NCBI RefSeq assembly: GCF_003581585.1
Contig: NZ_QXIR01000002.1
Span: forward strand, 186,001 to 250,000
From: Bacillus salacetis
Lineage (GTDB): Bacteria; Bacillota; Bacilli; Bacillales; Bacillaceae_B
Direction: 5' to 3'
DNA length: 64,000 nucleotides
The notes under the pieces are model-generated. The model was not told the origin of the DNA and made no database searches. It saw nothing but the letters and a program-made list of their open reading frames with translations. The position numbers and the translations under genes are program-made. Below, in pieces: positions 26,384 to 34,504 of this stretch (positions are counted from its first letter, which is position 1; each line of letters opens with the position of its first letter).

Positions 26384-28234
26384 TTATTCCAAAAATCTTA
26401 AGAGGTCACCATAAATAATATCATCTGAAAGCTTCAACTCTTTCCTGGCTGTTTCCTGATAGGTAACACAGCTGGATGTTGAAATTTCTCCAGTCTCCAT
26501 GCTGTAACAAACCCCATCATTGAATGTGAACTCTTTTGTAACGAAGCTCCCATCCCTGAAAATGACAGGGTGATCTTCATTCCTTGTAAAGAGGTCCCGG
26601 CCAAATGATACCTTGTTATCTGTCTGTATGCCCATTAAATGCAGAATGGTTGGACGGATATCGATTTCCCCGCCATTTTTGTTGATTTCTTTCCCTTTAA
26701 CTCCGGGAATATGAATAATGAGCGGAACCTGCTGCAGGCCAACATGATTTACAGGGGTCGCTTCTTTGCCCGTCAGCTCAAATACTCCCTCTTCAAATTT
26801 TTCAGAAATCCCGTAATGGTCTCCGTACAGAACAAATATTGTATTCTCATATAACCCTTTTTCCTTCATGTCATTAAAGAACTGTTTGATCGCTTCATCT
26901 TGATAACGGACAGTTGTGACGTAACGATTGACCACATCAATTTTTGTATCAGCTTGCTTAATCAGTTGATCTTCTGACTCGAGCAGGAACGGGAAGTGGT
27001 TTGTCAACGTAATGAGCCTTGAAAAGAATGGTTGAGGAAGCTCTTCCATCTTTTCTACCGTTTGTTCAAAGAAATCAACATCCTTGATACCGTAATTCAC
27101 CGAATTTTCCTCTGTTACTATATAATCCCTTTCTGAAAAAAACTTGTCATAACCCAGCGCATCATACATGTCTTCCCTGTTCCAGAACGTCCTCTCATTT
27201 CCATGGAATACGGATGTATAGTAATCCCTCTTTTTTAAAATATTTGGAAGGCTTACATACGTATTATCAGGTTTTTGCACAAATACAGAACCACTGGCTA
27301 ACGGATACAGCCCTGTATCGATCATAAACTCCGAATCCGAAGTTTTGCCCTGTGCAGTCTGGTCATAAATATTGCTGAAGTAAAAACTATCATCAATCAA
27401 ATCATTTAAAAAAGGGGTGATTTCCTCATCATCTATCTTCCGGTTAATGACAAAGTCCTGCGTTGATTCCATACTGATCAACACCACATTTCTTCCTTCG
27501 GCAACCCCGAATAAGTCTGTCGATTCCGTTTCTTTGTTTTTCAAATACTCTTCGGAGGGCTGAGCGTCTGCCTTTGTTGCCAAGGTACTCCCCAGAGGGG
27601 TTACAGCTCCCAGGGCAAAATCATATAAATGATAATTATAGGGGCCAATCGCCTTGACGAGGCCATCCCTATCATAGGAAGCTGAAAATAGGTAAGGGCT
27701 GCGGATTAGACCGAATCCAACCGTCACCAAAACCAGAATCAGCCCTGTCGATGCATACCAGACTTTCTGTCTCGATTGAATAACAGCTGCCTTGTCGGTT
27801 TTCTTCCTCAAAAGCCAGGGGATGATAAGCAAGTCGATAAAGAGTAATAAATCCCATGGACTCATCAATTCAAGGGTACTCGGGCCAAGTCCGCCTACAT
27901 TATCAAACTGAAAAAGGATCGGAAGAGTGACGAAATCCGTATAAAAACGGTAATATAATAAGTCACCATAGAGCAAAGCATTCGCCACAATCCATGAAAT
28001 CCAAAACAGTACCGGTTTAAAGGTTTTTGTAAAGTAAAAACAGAATCCAAACAACAGGATTAAGGATCCTGCGGGGCTGATCAGCATTGCGGGGATATCA
28101 ACTGCCGATACAATCCTCAAATCGAACCCCAGAAACAAAACAAAAGCCGTTTTTATCCATAAAGCTACAACTGTAATGATGACAATATTAAGTGCGGATA
28201 ATTTTTGTACATGTTCACTTTGTTTCATCCTCAT
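26384..28234 (-). CDS. LtaS-family phosphoglycerol transferase-like enzyme
   Basis: 616 residues: five N-terminal membrane helices (about 15-185) and an extracellular sulfatase-fold domain (about 245-560). Metal and nucleophile residues of lipoteichoic acid synthase are present: Glu256 in ISMEST, Thr298 in QGKTSDSEF, then YGDHYG. LtaS enzymes move glycerol phosphate from phosphatidylglycerol onto a glycolipid or polymer. Its start overlaps the upstream fusion gene by four bases (ATGA), and the operon begins with a PlsY-like gene, so this copy is probably dedicated to a special lipid rather than being the main LTA synthase. Confidence 0.88.
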   Translation of the reverse strand: MRMKQSEHVQKLSALNIVIITVVALWIKTAFVLFLGFDLRIVSAVDIPAMLISPAGSLILLFGFCFYFTKTFKPVLFWISWIVANALLYGDLLYYRFYTDFVTLPILFQFDNVGGLGPSTLELMSPWDLLLFIDLLIIPWLLRKKTDKAAVIQSRQKVWYASTGLILVLVTVGFGLIRSPYLFSASYDRDGLVKAIGPYNYHLYDFALGAVTPLGSTLATKADAQPSEEYLKNKETESTDLFGVAEGRNVVLISMESTQDFVINRKIDDEEITPFLNDLIDDSFYFSNIYDQTAQGKTSDSEFMIDTGLYPLASGSVFVQKPDNTYVSLPNILKKRDYYTSVFHGNERTFWNREDMYDALGYDKFFSERDYIVTEENSVNYGIKDVDFFEQTVEKMEELPQPFFSRLITLTNHFPFLLESEDQLIKQADTKIDVVNRYVTTVRYQDEAIKQFFNDMKEKGLYENTIFVLYGDHYGISEKFEEGVFELTGKEATPVNHVGLQQVPLIIHIPGVKGKEINKNGGEIDIRPTILHLMGIQTDNKVSFGRDLFTRNEDHPVIFRDGSFVTKEFTFNDGVCYSMETGEISTSSCVTYQETARKELKLSDDIIYGDLLRFLE

Positions 28235-29844
28235 TGTACTGCTTCTACTTTTACTCGCAGATTCGTGTATTCTTCAATAATCATATCCATCGCCTTCATC
28301 ACTTCTTTTAACTCGTATTCACCCATCAGCGCCAATTGCACCCAATTTCTTTCCAGCAGATACTTACTCTCATAGCTTATCAGGATTTCCCTTTTCTTAA
28401 GATTGTCACCAAGCTCCCTTGATGAAATGTATTCATCGAGAGGTAAAGTAATGATTCCCGATGAATAATCATCATTCCCCAAGAAATCAATTCCTTCCCT
28501 TGTAAGGACCTTTTTCACTTCCTTATTCAATGTGATGTTTTTTGTTGGGTCGATCTTCCTTAATGCAGCAAGAAGGGCACTTACAAGATTAGAAGAATGC
28601 GTGTAAGGAACACTCTTGCTCTGTTCGTACATGCCAAGGTCTAAATATCTCGGAAGACTCATGTCAGGTTCCACACTTTCACGGTGGAATACTATTGCAA
28701 GTCCCGGATAAGAACCAAGTGCTTTTCCACTTACGGTTGTCGCTAAATAAACTTCCTGCAAGTCAAGACTTTCAAGCCCTGCAGAACTGCAAGCATCCAC
28801 GCATAGATTCACCTTATGTTTCTTACAAACCATACCCAAGCTCTTCAAGTTAAATAAATATCCAGTCGATGTCTCACAATGGACCGTCCATACCCAAGTG
28901 ATTTCCTCATGAATTGTCAGATATTCATCAACTTCCCGTATGGATATCTCCTTATCCCAGTTTTTTGCTATAACATCAAAAGTGAGACCCATTCTATTGG
29001 CATGATCGATTAGCCGGTATCCAAACTCCCCGTTGGCCAGAATCAAACCTTTACCTGCAGCTTTCCTAAGTTGTGCCGCTGTCAGATCGTTTGATAAAGT
29101 GCCTGTGCCGACAATTATCTGTACATGCCGGGCTCCAGTCATTTCCAAGAGTCTGCTTTTGACCTCATTGATCTGGTTCAGGAATTCACTAGATCTATGG
29201 GAAACAGCACTTTGAGAGAATGCTTCCACCACTGACTTATGGAGCGGGACAGGGCCGGGCAGGAAATTAACCGGTTCCCTTTTACGGGACCGCCCCATCA
29301 TCAATCTGTTGAAAGCTTTTGAGCTGCTTTCAAAGCGTTTTCGTGTCAAGAACATAGGTTGAAACCTGGCATCACTTTCACCAACCAACGGTCCAAAAGG
29401 CTCGAATCCGATTCTCTTATAAAGCTTTAACTGCCGGACTGTTCCTGATATCAGGGCCAGGTTATATCCGTTATCCAGGCAATGGGTAACAGCTTTTTCA
29501 ACCAATTTAAAAAAAATGATACTGCTGCGGAATTCCTTTTTTACAGATAGCAGGCGTATTTCACAAGGAACGCTCCCTTCCGGTAAAAAGGACTCCACAT
29601 TATGAAGTTTCTGGTCCAGGGAGAAGGGGCGTTTTCCCCTTACGGCGATCATCCCGACAAGAGTACGCCCTCTCTTAGCTATAATATATGTATTTTCATC
29701 ATGAAAGCGGTCAATGAGCATTTCCTCTTCATTGGCTCCATGTTGAGGGATTTCATCAACAAATGTTTGATAATTCATTTGATGGATCTGATGGAATTCT
29801 TCCTGTGTATCTGCGATCTTGTATAGCAATGAATCATTATTCAT
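28231..29844 (-). CDS. GNAT / class-V aminotransferase fusion
   Basis: 537 residues in two parts. Residues about 1-170 are a GNAT-type acyltransferase fold whose CEIRLLSVKKEFR segment resembles autoinducer-synthase/FeeM-like N-acyltransferases. Residues about 190-537 are a class-V PLP aminotransferase with FLPGPVP, an Asp350 pyridoxal contact (CVDAC) and the PLP lysine Lys374 in SGKALGS. The pair suggests that an amino compound is made or consumed by transamination and acylated by the same protein; this is inference. It lies four bases after the plsY-like gene and overlaps the LtaS-like gene. Confidence 0.82.
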   Translation of the reverse strand: MNNDSLLYKIADTQEEFHQIHQMNYQTFVDEIPQHGANEEEMLIDRFHDENTYIIAKRGRTLVGMIAVRGKRPFSLDQKLHNVESFLPEGSVPCEIRLLSVKKEFRSSIIFFKLVEKAVTHCLDNGYNLALISGTVRQLKLYKRIGFEPFGPLVGESDARFQPMFLTRKRFESSSKAFNRLMMGRSRKREPVNFLPGPVPLHKSVVEAFSQSAVSHRSSEFLNQINEVKSRLLEMTGARHVQIIVGTGTLSNDLTAAQLRKAAGKGLILANGEFGYRLIDHANRMGLTFDVIAKNWDKEISIREVDEYLTIHEEITWVWTVHCETSTGYLFNLKSLGMVCKKHKVNLCVDACSSAGLESLDLQEVYLATTVSGKALGSYPGLAIVFHRESVEPDMSLPRYLDLGMYEQSKSVPYTHSSNLVSALLAALRKIDPTKNITLNKEVKKVLTREGIDFLGNDDYSSGIITLPLDEYISSRELGDNLKKREILISYESKYLLERNWVQLALMGEYELKEVMKAMDMIIEEYTNLRVKVEAVQ

Positions 29845-29848
29845 TCTC

Positions 29849-30454
29849 TTACCTCCTATGATGCCTGTGATGGACTTGCCGCGGCGGTGTCTTTTGATGT
29901 ACCAGCAGGACTATTGCCAGCATTATAAGAAGCACAACCCAATATTCTGCCGGCTGGTCTGATAAATATGCTGACAGCGGGATAGTCAGCATGGAAATGA
30001 ATCCTGCTTTCTTAAAGTCTTTAAGCAGTAAATACGAAACCCCCATGAGAACTGCAAGCACCAGGATGCTCAAAGGATTTAAAAAGAGTGAAGCTGCCAG
30101 GAAGACCACTACGCCTTTCCCCCCCCTGAATCCCAGCTGCACGGGGAACAGATGCCCGATGAGCAGAAAAAAAGAGCTCAACGACATAGCTGCAGGGTCA
30201 TTCTCGCTCATATAGAAGGTAATGGCCAATGCAGCCATCACCTTGAAAGTATCGATGAGTATCGTTAATATGAACCCCTTTTTCCCAAGGAGCCTCCCGG
30301 CATTAGTAGCGCCTGCATTCCCGCTTCCATGCCTGCGAATATCATCTTTTAGATAGATTTCAGTCAAATAGTAAGCTCCGTTAAGCCCTCCAAACCCATA
30401 AGAAAGAAGGCACACCGCGATCAACATATATACATTCATTTGGTCCACACTCAT
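29849..30454 (-). CDS. plsY: PlsY-like glycerol-3-phosphate acyltransferase
   Basis: 201 residues and about five membrane helices. The PlsY signatures are present: RHGSGNAGATNAGR (phosphate-binding loop) and FRGGKGVVVF. PlsY transfers an acyl group from acyl-phosphate to glycerol-3-phosphate, the first step of phospholipid synthesis. The essential plsY of bacilli normally stands near parE/parC; this copy heads a three-gene operon with a GNAT/aminotransferase fusion and an LtaS-like enzyme, so a paralogue with a special acceptor is likely. The C-terminus ends in a His/Arg-rich tail. Confidence 0.85.
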   Translation of the reverse strand: MSVDQMNVYMLIAVCLLSYGFGGLNGAYYLTEIYLKDDIRRHGSGNAGATNAGRLLGKKGFILTILIDTFKVMAALAITFYMSENDPAAMSLSSFFLLIGHLFPVQLGFRGGKGVVVFLAASLFLNPLSILVLAVLMGVSYLLLKDFKKAGFISMLTIPLSAYLSDQPAEYWVVLLIMLAIVLLVHQKTPPRQVHHRHHRR

Positions 30455-30504
30455 TTATCGAATTTTAGCAATCAGCTATTTTATAAAACTACCCTATATT
30501 AAAT

Positions 30505-30531
30505 AACGAAACATAGTGATAAAAAGTTTCA
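30505..30531 (-). promoter_or_regulatory. candidate ECF-sigma promoter of the plsY-like operon
   Basis: The minus strand reads TGAAAC (30531-30526), 17 bp, CGTT (30508-30505), close to the TGAAAC-N16/17-CGT pattern of B. subtilis SigM/SigW/SigX promoters. The start codon is about 50 bp downstream. A similar arrangement precedes the ECF sigma gene at 49889. Confidence 0.4.
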
Positions 30532-30557
30532 CTTAATTTTTTCGGGGACTTATCAAA

Positions 30558-30710
30558 GGGCTGTTTTTGCATTTTTTCCTCCAGCGTAAAAATCCCATGT
30601 GCCTAATCGCCCCTCTTCAATACTGGGTATCCCAAGGAAAAGAAAGAGCCGCTCTTTTTTTGCTTACTGTGTTTTTTACAGTTATTAAAAGAACTTATTA
30701 AAATAGAAAT
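30558..30710 (+). mobile_element. MITE-like dispersed element, copy E (degenerate)
   Basis: GGCTGTTTTTGCA at the left, AAAAATCCCATGTGCC and AAAGAGCCGCTCTTTTT inside match the consensus, but the right end is not clear. Confidence 0.5.
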
Positions 30711-30962
30711 AACTGCTTTCGTTCAGAAAATATGTATAACGGAAGGAAAAATCCGCTTTGGTTTTGATAGAAGGAATTTCAGTAATCATGGAAAATGCTT
30801 TAGGGATTCCGAATAGGGCAATACGTGTAAAAAAACTTAAAGTCGATGAATCAGGCATCTTAAAGTCTCCGGACTTTATCTAATGAAACGGCATTCGGTC
30901 CTCATAATAATTCCAGGAGTCATGAATATATTTAATATATCGTATAGAAAAGAGGTGAGGTA
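30711..30962. other. leader region of the peroxiredoxin gene
   Basis: About 250 bp without a gene, AT-rich. It should hold the peroxiredoxin promoter, which I could not fix. Confidence 0.3.
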
Positions 30963-31568
30963 ATGGACTATAGTGGAAAACATCCCATCCAAGAGCCCTT
31001 TTGCGCACAGCCGAATGGCCCCGCTCCATCGTTTTCTGCAGAAGCTTTTTTTAATACAGACAAAAAGATAAAAACGATCTCATTAAATGATTTTCGCGGG
31101 AAATGGGTCGTCCTGTTTTTTTATGGCAGTGATTTCACATTTGTGTGACCTACCGAATTAGCAGCGGTCGCTGCTATTTACCCCGTATTTCAATCCTTAA
31201 ACGCTGAAGTACTGGCAATCAGTACAGACAGCGTATATGCACATAAAGTTTTCACTGAAGTATCACCCATGCTATCGAATGTCATGTATCCTCTTGTCAG
31301 TGATCGCAACCATGAAATTTCCAGGAGCTATCGTGTTCTCAACGCGGCCGCCGGGGCTGCCACCAGGGCAACGATCATTATCGACCCAGAAGGATTGATT
31401 ATTTCCAAAATGGTCTATCCCTCAGAGGTCGGACGAAACATATATGAGATTTTGAGACTTCTTCAAGGAATCCAATACAGCTGTGAAACAGGAAAAGGTG
31501 TGCCTGCCAATTGGATGCCGGGCAATCCAGGAATTGCGAAAGGTGCCAATTTAATAGGAAAGATTTAA
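30963..31568 (+). CDS. selenocysteine-containing peroxiredoxin (AhpC/TSA family), TGA at 31146-31148 read as Sec
   Basis: 201 residues if the in-frame TGA at codon 62 is decoded. The protein is a typical 2-Cys/AhpC-like peroxiredoxin: [20 protein letters not shown], then UGA, then PTELAAV, so UGA sits exactly at the peroxidatic Cys of the FVCPTE motif. The frame stays open for 139 codons with conserved features ([37 protein letters not shown]). A hairpin at 31159-31176 follows the UGA. A Sec nucleophile would reduce peroxides faster than Cys. ATG follows GAGGTGAGG. The alternative is a mutated pseudogene, but the intact downstream frame and hairpin argue against it. No sel genes lie in the window. 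Confidence 0.78.
31159..31176 (+). promoter_or_regulatory. putative bacterial SECIS hairpin
   Basis: TAGCAGC pairs perfectly with GCTGCTA around a GGTC loop. The loop begins 17 bases after the UGA, inside the distance range of bacterial SECIS elements, and GGUC is also the apical loop of the E. coli fdhF SECIS. It lies within the coding sequence, as bacterial SECIS elements do. Confidence 0.75.
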
Positions 31569-31922
31569 ACCGCCCCGCCGAACAGGTGTCATTATGGTTA
31601 TTATAGTATACTTTACCATATTTAGGTGCCGACGGTAATGTCAACGTTATTCTGACCCTGGTTTAAGGGTCATCTTACGCAAAAAGAGCAGTCAGCTTTG
31701 CAGGCCACTGAGATTTTCCGATTTTTAAACTATAGTTCTGCGTAATTATGAAAAAGCATCGTATATGTTGTCCTTTTTATCCCATTATTTTTAGAATACT
31801 TTTAATGTTTACCGTAAATATAGCCATGGAACCTTGTGATTCCATGTCAATTAGACCCGAGTATTCTGCCACATTATACCCATATCAAGACAATAATTAT
31901 CCTTTAATTCTTCATAATTAAA
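31569..31922. other. intergenic region after the peroxiredoxin
   Basis: About 350 bp with no gene. It contains a short GACCCTGGTTTAAGGGTC hairpin (about 31655-31672) without a T tract, and ends in the left target duplication of MITE copy F. Confidence 0.4.
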
Positions 31923-32114
31923 GGCTGTTTTCGCATATATTGTTGCTTACGGAAAAATCCCAGGAGCCGGATTTTTCCCCTGTATAAAAAGGTTTTAATT
32001 TCGAAAAAGAACGAGCAGCTCTTTTCTTTCCTGCTCACATGGGTTTTTCCGACGATATACCAGGATAGTAGTTGAAATTTATAGTGAATAGCAACAAAGT
32101 TTACGAAAAGAGCC
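31923..32114 (+). mobile_element. MITE-like dispersed element, copy F (192 bp, intact)
   Basis: The best-preserved copy: ends GGCTGTTTTCGCATATATTG and AAAGTTTACGAAAAGAGCC are near-perfect inverted repeats, and the flanks are identical 8-bp direct repeats TAATTAAA (31915-31922 and 32115-32122). Confidence 0.92.
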
Positions 32115-32133
32115 TAATTAAAAGAAAAGTCGA

Positions 32134-32232
32134 TCAAGTCCTTATTTTACGCAACATATTATCTTGAGGAACGACGATATCATAAAGGTCCGTATACTTG
32201 CTGAATATCATTGTTTGTTGTTGTTGAATCAT
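32134..32232 (-). pseudogene. IS1182-family transposase, N-terminal remnant
   Basis: ATG at 32232 opens a 32-codon frame beginning MIQQQQTMIFSKYTDLYDIV and containing PQDNMLRKI, the conserved N-terminus of IS1182-family transposases, then a stop. The rest of the roughly 450-residue protein is absent. It lies 19 bp from MITE copy F, whose 8-bp duplications point to a different IS family, so proximity alone does not link them. Confidence 0.75.
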
Positions 32233-32311
32233 TGGAAACCACCCACTATTATAGATACCTTTTATTATAAAAATAAGGATTTGAAAGTGTATAGTTTCCT
32301 TTTATCTGCTC

Positions 32312-32435
32312 GTTGATTGGAGTGGAGGGTGGGTGACCTCCTGCGGGATTAGCTGGACAGGTGAGACCCCGCAGGCGCAGCCGAGGAGGCTCACCGCCCG
32401 CCCCGCGGAGTCACACACCTGGAACGGAAATCAAC
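32312..32435. repeat. GC-rich dispersed Bacillaceae-type repeat (124 bp)
   Basis: Begins GTTGATTGGAGTGGAGG and ends GGAACGGAAATCAAC, so the termini are inverted (GTTGATT). The interior is far richer in GC than its surroundings (CTGCGGGATTAGCTGGACAG, GAGGCTCACCGCCCGCCCCG). I recognise this as a sequence seen repeatedly between genes in Bacillaceae genomes; only one copy is in this window. Function unknown. Confidence 0.65.
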
Positions 32436-32601
32436 ACTTTTTCATAGAATCTCAAGTGAAAAAGGCAGGATCGCTCAATGAATTGAACGATTCTGCCTTT
32501 TAAATTTTTCTTGGACTTTTTCAGTGGCCTCCAGCTTTGACGGCTCTTTTTGTGTTAAATCCAATTCATCATAAAGTCTGTATTACACAAGGAAGGAAAA
32601 A

Positions 32602-32648
32602 CCCTGCATGAGGATTCTCTTGAAAGAATCAGGAATGGGATTTTTCTT
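32602..32648 (-). terminator. intrinsic terminator of rlmN
   Basis: On the minus strand AAAAATCCC ... GGGTTTTT closes an imperfect hairpin containing GATTCT/AGAATC, overlapping the end of the coding sequence. Confidence 0.6.
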
Positions 32649-33705
32649 TATCCTTTTTAATTTGCTTGCTGCGGAGTTGACCGCAGGCAGCATCGATATC
32701 AGTTCCATGCTCGGTACGTACACCGCAATTGATTCCTTGATCAAGTAAAGTCCCGTAGAATTCTACAATGGCCTCTTTCGTACTTCGCTGATATTGACCA
32801 TGTTCATCCACTGGATTGTAAGGGATAAGATTCACATATGACAAATGCTTTTTATTTTTCAGGAGCTTTGCCAGCTGCATTGCTTCTTCTTTATGGTCAT
32901 TCACATCTTGAAGCAAAATATATTCAAAAGTGATTCTTCGGTTCGTTTTTTCAAGATAGTAATCGATGGCCGGCATCAGCTTTTCAAGCGGATATGCCTT
33001 ATTGATCTTCATGATTCTGGAACGCAGCTCATTGTTCGGTGCATGAAGTGAGACAGCAAGATTCACTTGGATATTCTCTTCTGCCCAATCATAAATACGA
33101 TTGGCAAGTCCGCTTGTTGATACCGTAATATGTCTGGCTCCAATTGAAAGACCTTTCTGGTCATTAACAACACGAAGGAAATCCATAAGATTATCATAGT
33201 TGTCAAACGGCTCACCAATACCCATTACAACAATATGGCTGACCCTGTCATCATTTCCTTTTGCATCAAGATGGTGCTGGACATTCATGATCTGCTCAAC
33301 GATTTCACCGCTGGAAAGATCACGATTTTTCCTGAGCAGGCCGCTTGCACAAAAAGAACAGCCGATATTACAGCCGACCTGGGTTGTCACACAAACAGAG
33401 TAGCCGTAATTGAATTTCATCAAAACAGTCTCGATGAGGTTTCCATCCTGCAGTTTGAATAGAAATTTGATGGTGCCATCTTTTGATTCCTGTTTGATTT
33501 CTTCTTTAAGTGTTCCCATATGAAAATTTTCTTCCAACAGTGCGATACAGTTGGCTCCGATATTTTTCATCTCAAAGAAATTTTTCACACGCTTTTTATA
33601 TAACCAATCCCAAATCTGTGAGGCACGGAATTTCTTTTCGCCTTTTTCCACAATCCAGGACGTAAGTTGATCTATTGTTAAACCATATATAGAAACTTTT
33701 TCCAT
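32629..33705 (-). CDS. rlmN: 23S rRNA (adenine-2503-C2)-methyltransferase, RlmN type
   Basis: 358 residues of the radical-SAM RlmN/Cfr family: the cluster motif CNIGCSFC (about residue 113), [29 protein letters not shown] and the second catalytic cysteine in DIDAACGQL. RlmN adds a methyl group to A2503 of 23S rRNA and to tRNA. Phrases such as [13 protein letters not shown] and [23 protein letters not shown]-type endings resemble RlmN of lactic acid bacteria more than the B. subtilis protein, and the usual prpC-prkC neighbours are missing. It may be a second copy. ATG at 33705 follows AGAGG. Confidence 0.85.
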   Translation of the reverse strand: MEKVSIYGLTIDQLTSWIVEKGEKKFRASQIWDWLYKKRVKNFFEMKNIGANCIALLEENFHMGTLKEEIKQESKDGTIKFLFKLQDGNLIETVLMKFNYGYSVCVTTQVGCNIGCSFCASGLLRKNRDLSSGEIVEQIMNVQHHLDAKGNDDRVSHIVVMGIGEPFDNYDNLMDFLRVVNDQKGLSIGARHITVSTSGLANRIYDWAEENIQVNLAVSLHAPNNELRSRIMKINKAYPLEKLMPAIDYYLEKTNRRITFEYILLQDVNDHKEEAMQLAKLLKNKKHLSYVNLIPYNPVDEHGQYQRSTKEAIVEFYGTLLDQGINCGVRTEHGTDIDAACGQLRSKQIKKDKEKSHS

Positions 33706-33841
33706 TATAAAACCTCTTTTCAAATGTCTTGCCTTTTTCTACTTTTTCTATACTACTTAAAGTATGCCAATGTCGCAACCCATTTATAATGAAAAGCACA
33801 ATAATATTGATTCAGCTTTTAACTGTATGAACATTTCCCAC

Positions 33842-34156
33842 TCAATGACCGCTGTTAATTGATTCACCTTCGCCGTGCAAAACTATTTCTGTGATATACG
33901 GAACTTTTTCTCCATACCATTCGTATTCAATATCATAGGATGTATCTTCCTCTAAAACATTCCATAAGGTATTATTCTTTACTTCGACCTTTTTGTCTGA
34001 TGCATATATAAAATAGCGGCCTTCAAGTTCTTCTTTTCGGTCGATCTTGACTGAATTCATGGAATCCGAGTGAATCAATGTGTAATTACCTATATAAAAA
34101 ATGATACCTCCCATTACGATCAAGATGATGAGAATACGGCCCATAATTTTCATCAT
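33842..34156 (-). CDS. small membrane-anchored protein, unknown
   Basis: 104 residues. One N-terminal membrane segment (about 5-24) is followed by about 80 residues of mixed beta character with many charged residues, probably outside the membrane. ATG ATG start follows AGGAGG. I recognise no family; it has the general look of DUF3139-like small exported proteins but this is not firm. Single gene, divergent from the next. Confidence 0.55.
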   Translation of the reverse strand: MMKIMGRILIILIVMGGIIFYIGNYTLIHSDSMNSVKIDRKEELEGRYFIYASDKKVEVKNNTLWNVLEEDTSYDIEYEWYGEKVPYITEIVLHGEGESINSGH

Positions 34157-34276
34157 AGATAAATTCCTCCTTTCGGTTAGTGAAGCTCCGTCTTCAGACC
34201 GAGAAAATAATCTACCAAATTAGTTAGAATATACTTATAATTAAGATACATCAAACAATTAAGAAGGAGCGGTTAT

Positions 34277-34504
34277 ATGTTGATAGCAATTGTTACAGTT
34301 GTCATGATTTTCTCTATACCGATTATAGCCATAGTGACAGACCATTTCCAGAAAAGTGCTAAGTACAAGCAGTCCCTTTTGAAAGATGAACTTGAACTTG
34401 AAAAACTTAAGCACGAAAACTTTGTCATTGAAACAGAAAAAATGAAACTCGAACTGGAAAAAATGAAATTGGACCGGCCAAAGGATAAGACCGAAATCCT
34501 GTAA
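34277..34504 (+). CDS. small membrane protein with coiled coil
   Basis: 75 residues: a membrane helix (about 2-22) followed by a charged coiled coil of repeating EKLKHEN, ETEKMKLELEKMKL heptads. It resembles PspB-type small membrane adaptors in layout, not clearly in sequence. ATG follows AAGGAGC. Function unknown. Confidence 0.6.
   Translation: MLIAIVTVVMIFSIPIIAIVTDHFQKSAKYKQSLLKDELELEKLKHENFVIETEKMKLELEKMKLDRPKDKTEIL

Noticed and set aside
30480-30530. Sigma-B promoter (GTTTCG and GGGTAG on the minus strand) before the plsY-like gene
   Set aside because: The spacing of 12 bp is short and the boxes are imperfect; the overlapping ECF-type pattern fits better.
31146-31148. Reading the TGA as an ordinary nonsense mutation (pseudogene)
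   Set aside because: Considered, but the downstream frame is fully intact, the stop is precisely at the catalytic Cys codon, and a SECIS-like hairpin follows at the right distance. It remains the main alternative until sel genes are checked.
31923-32232. MITE copy F being derived from the neighbouring IS1182 remnant
   Set aside because: The 8-bp target duplications and GGCTCTTTT ends fit an ISL3-type element better; adjacency is probably chance in a permissive patch.
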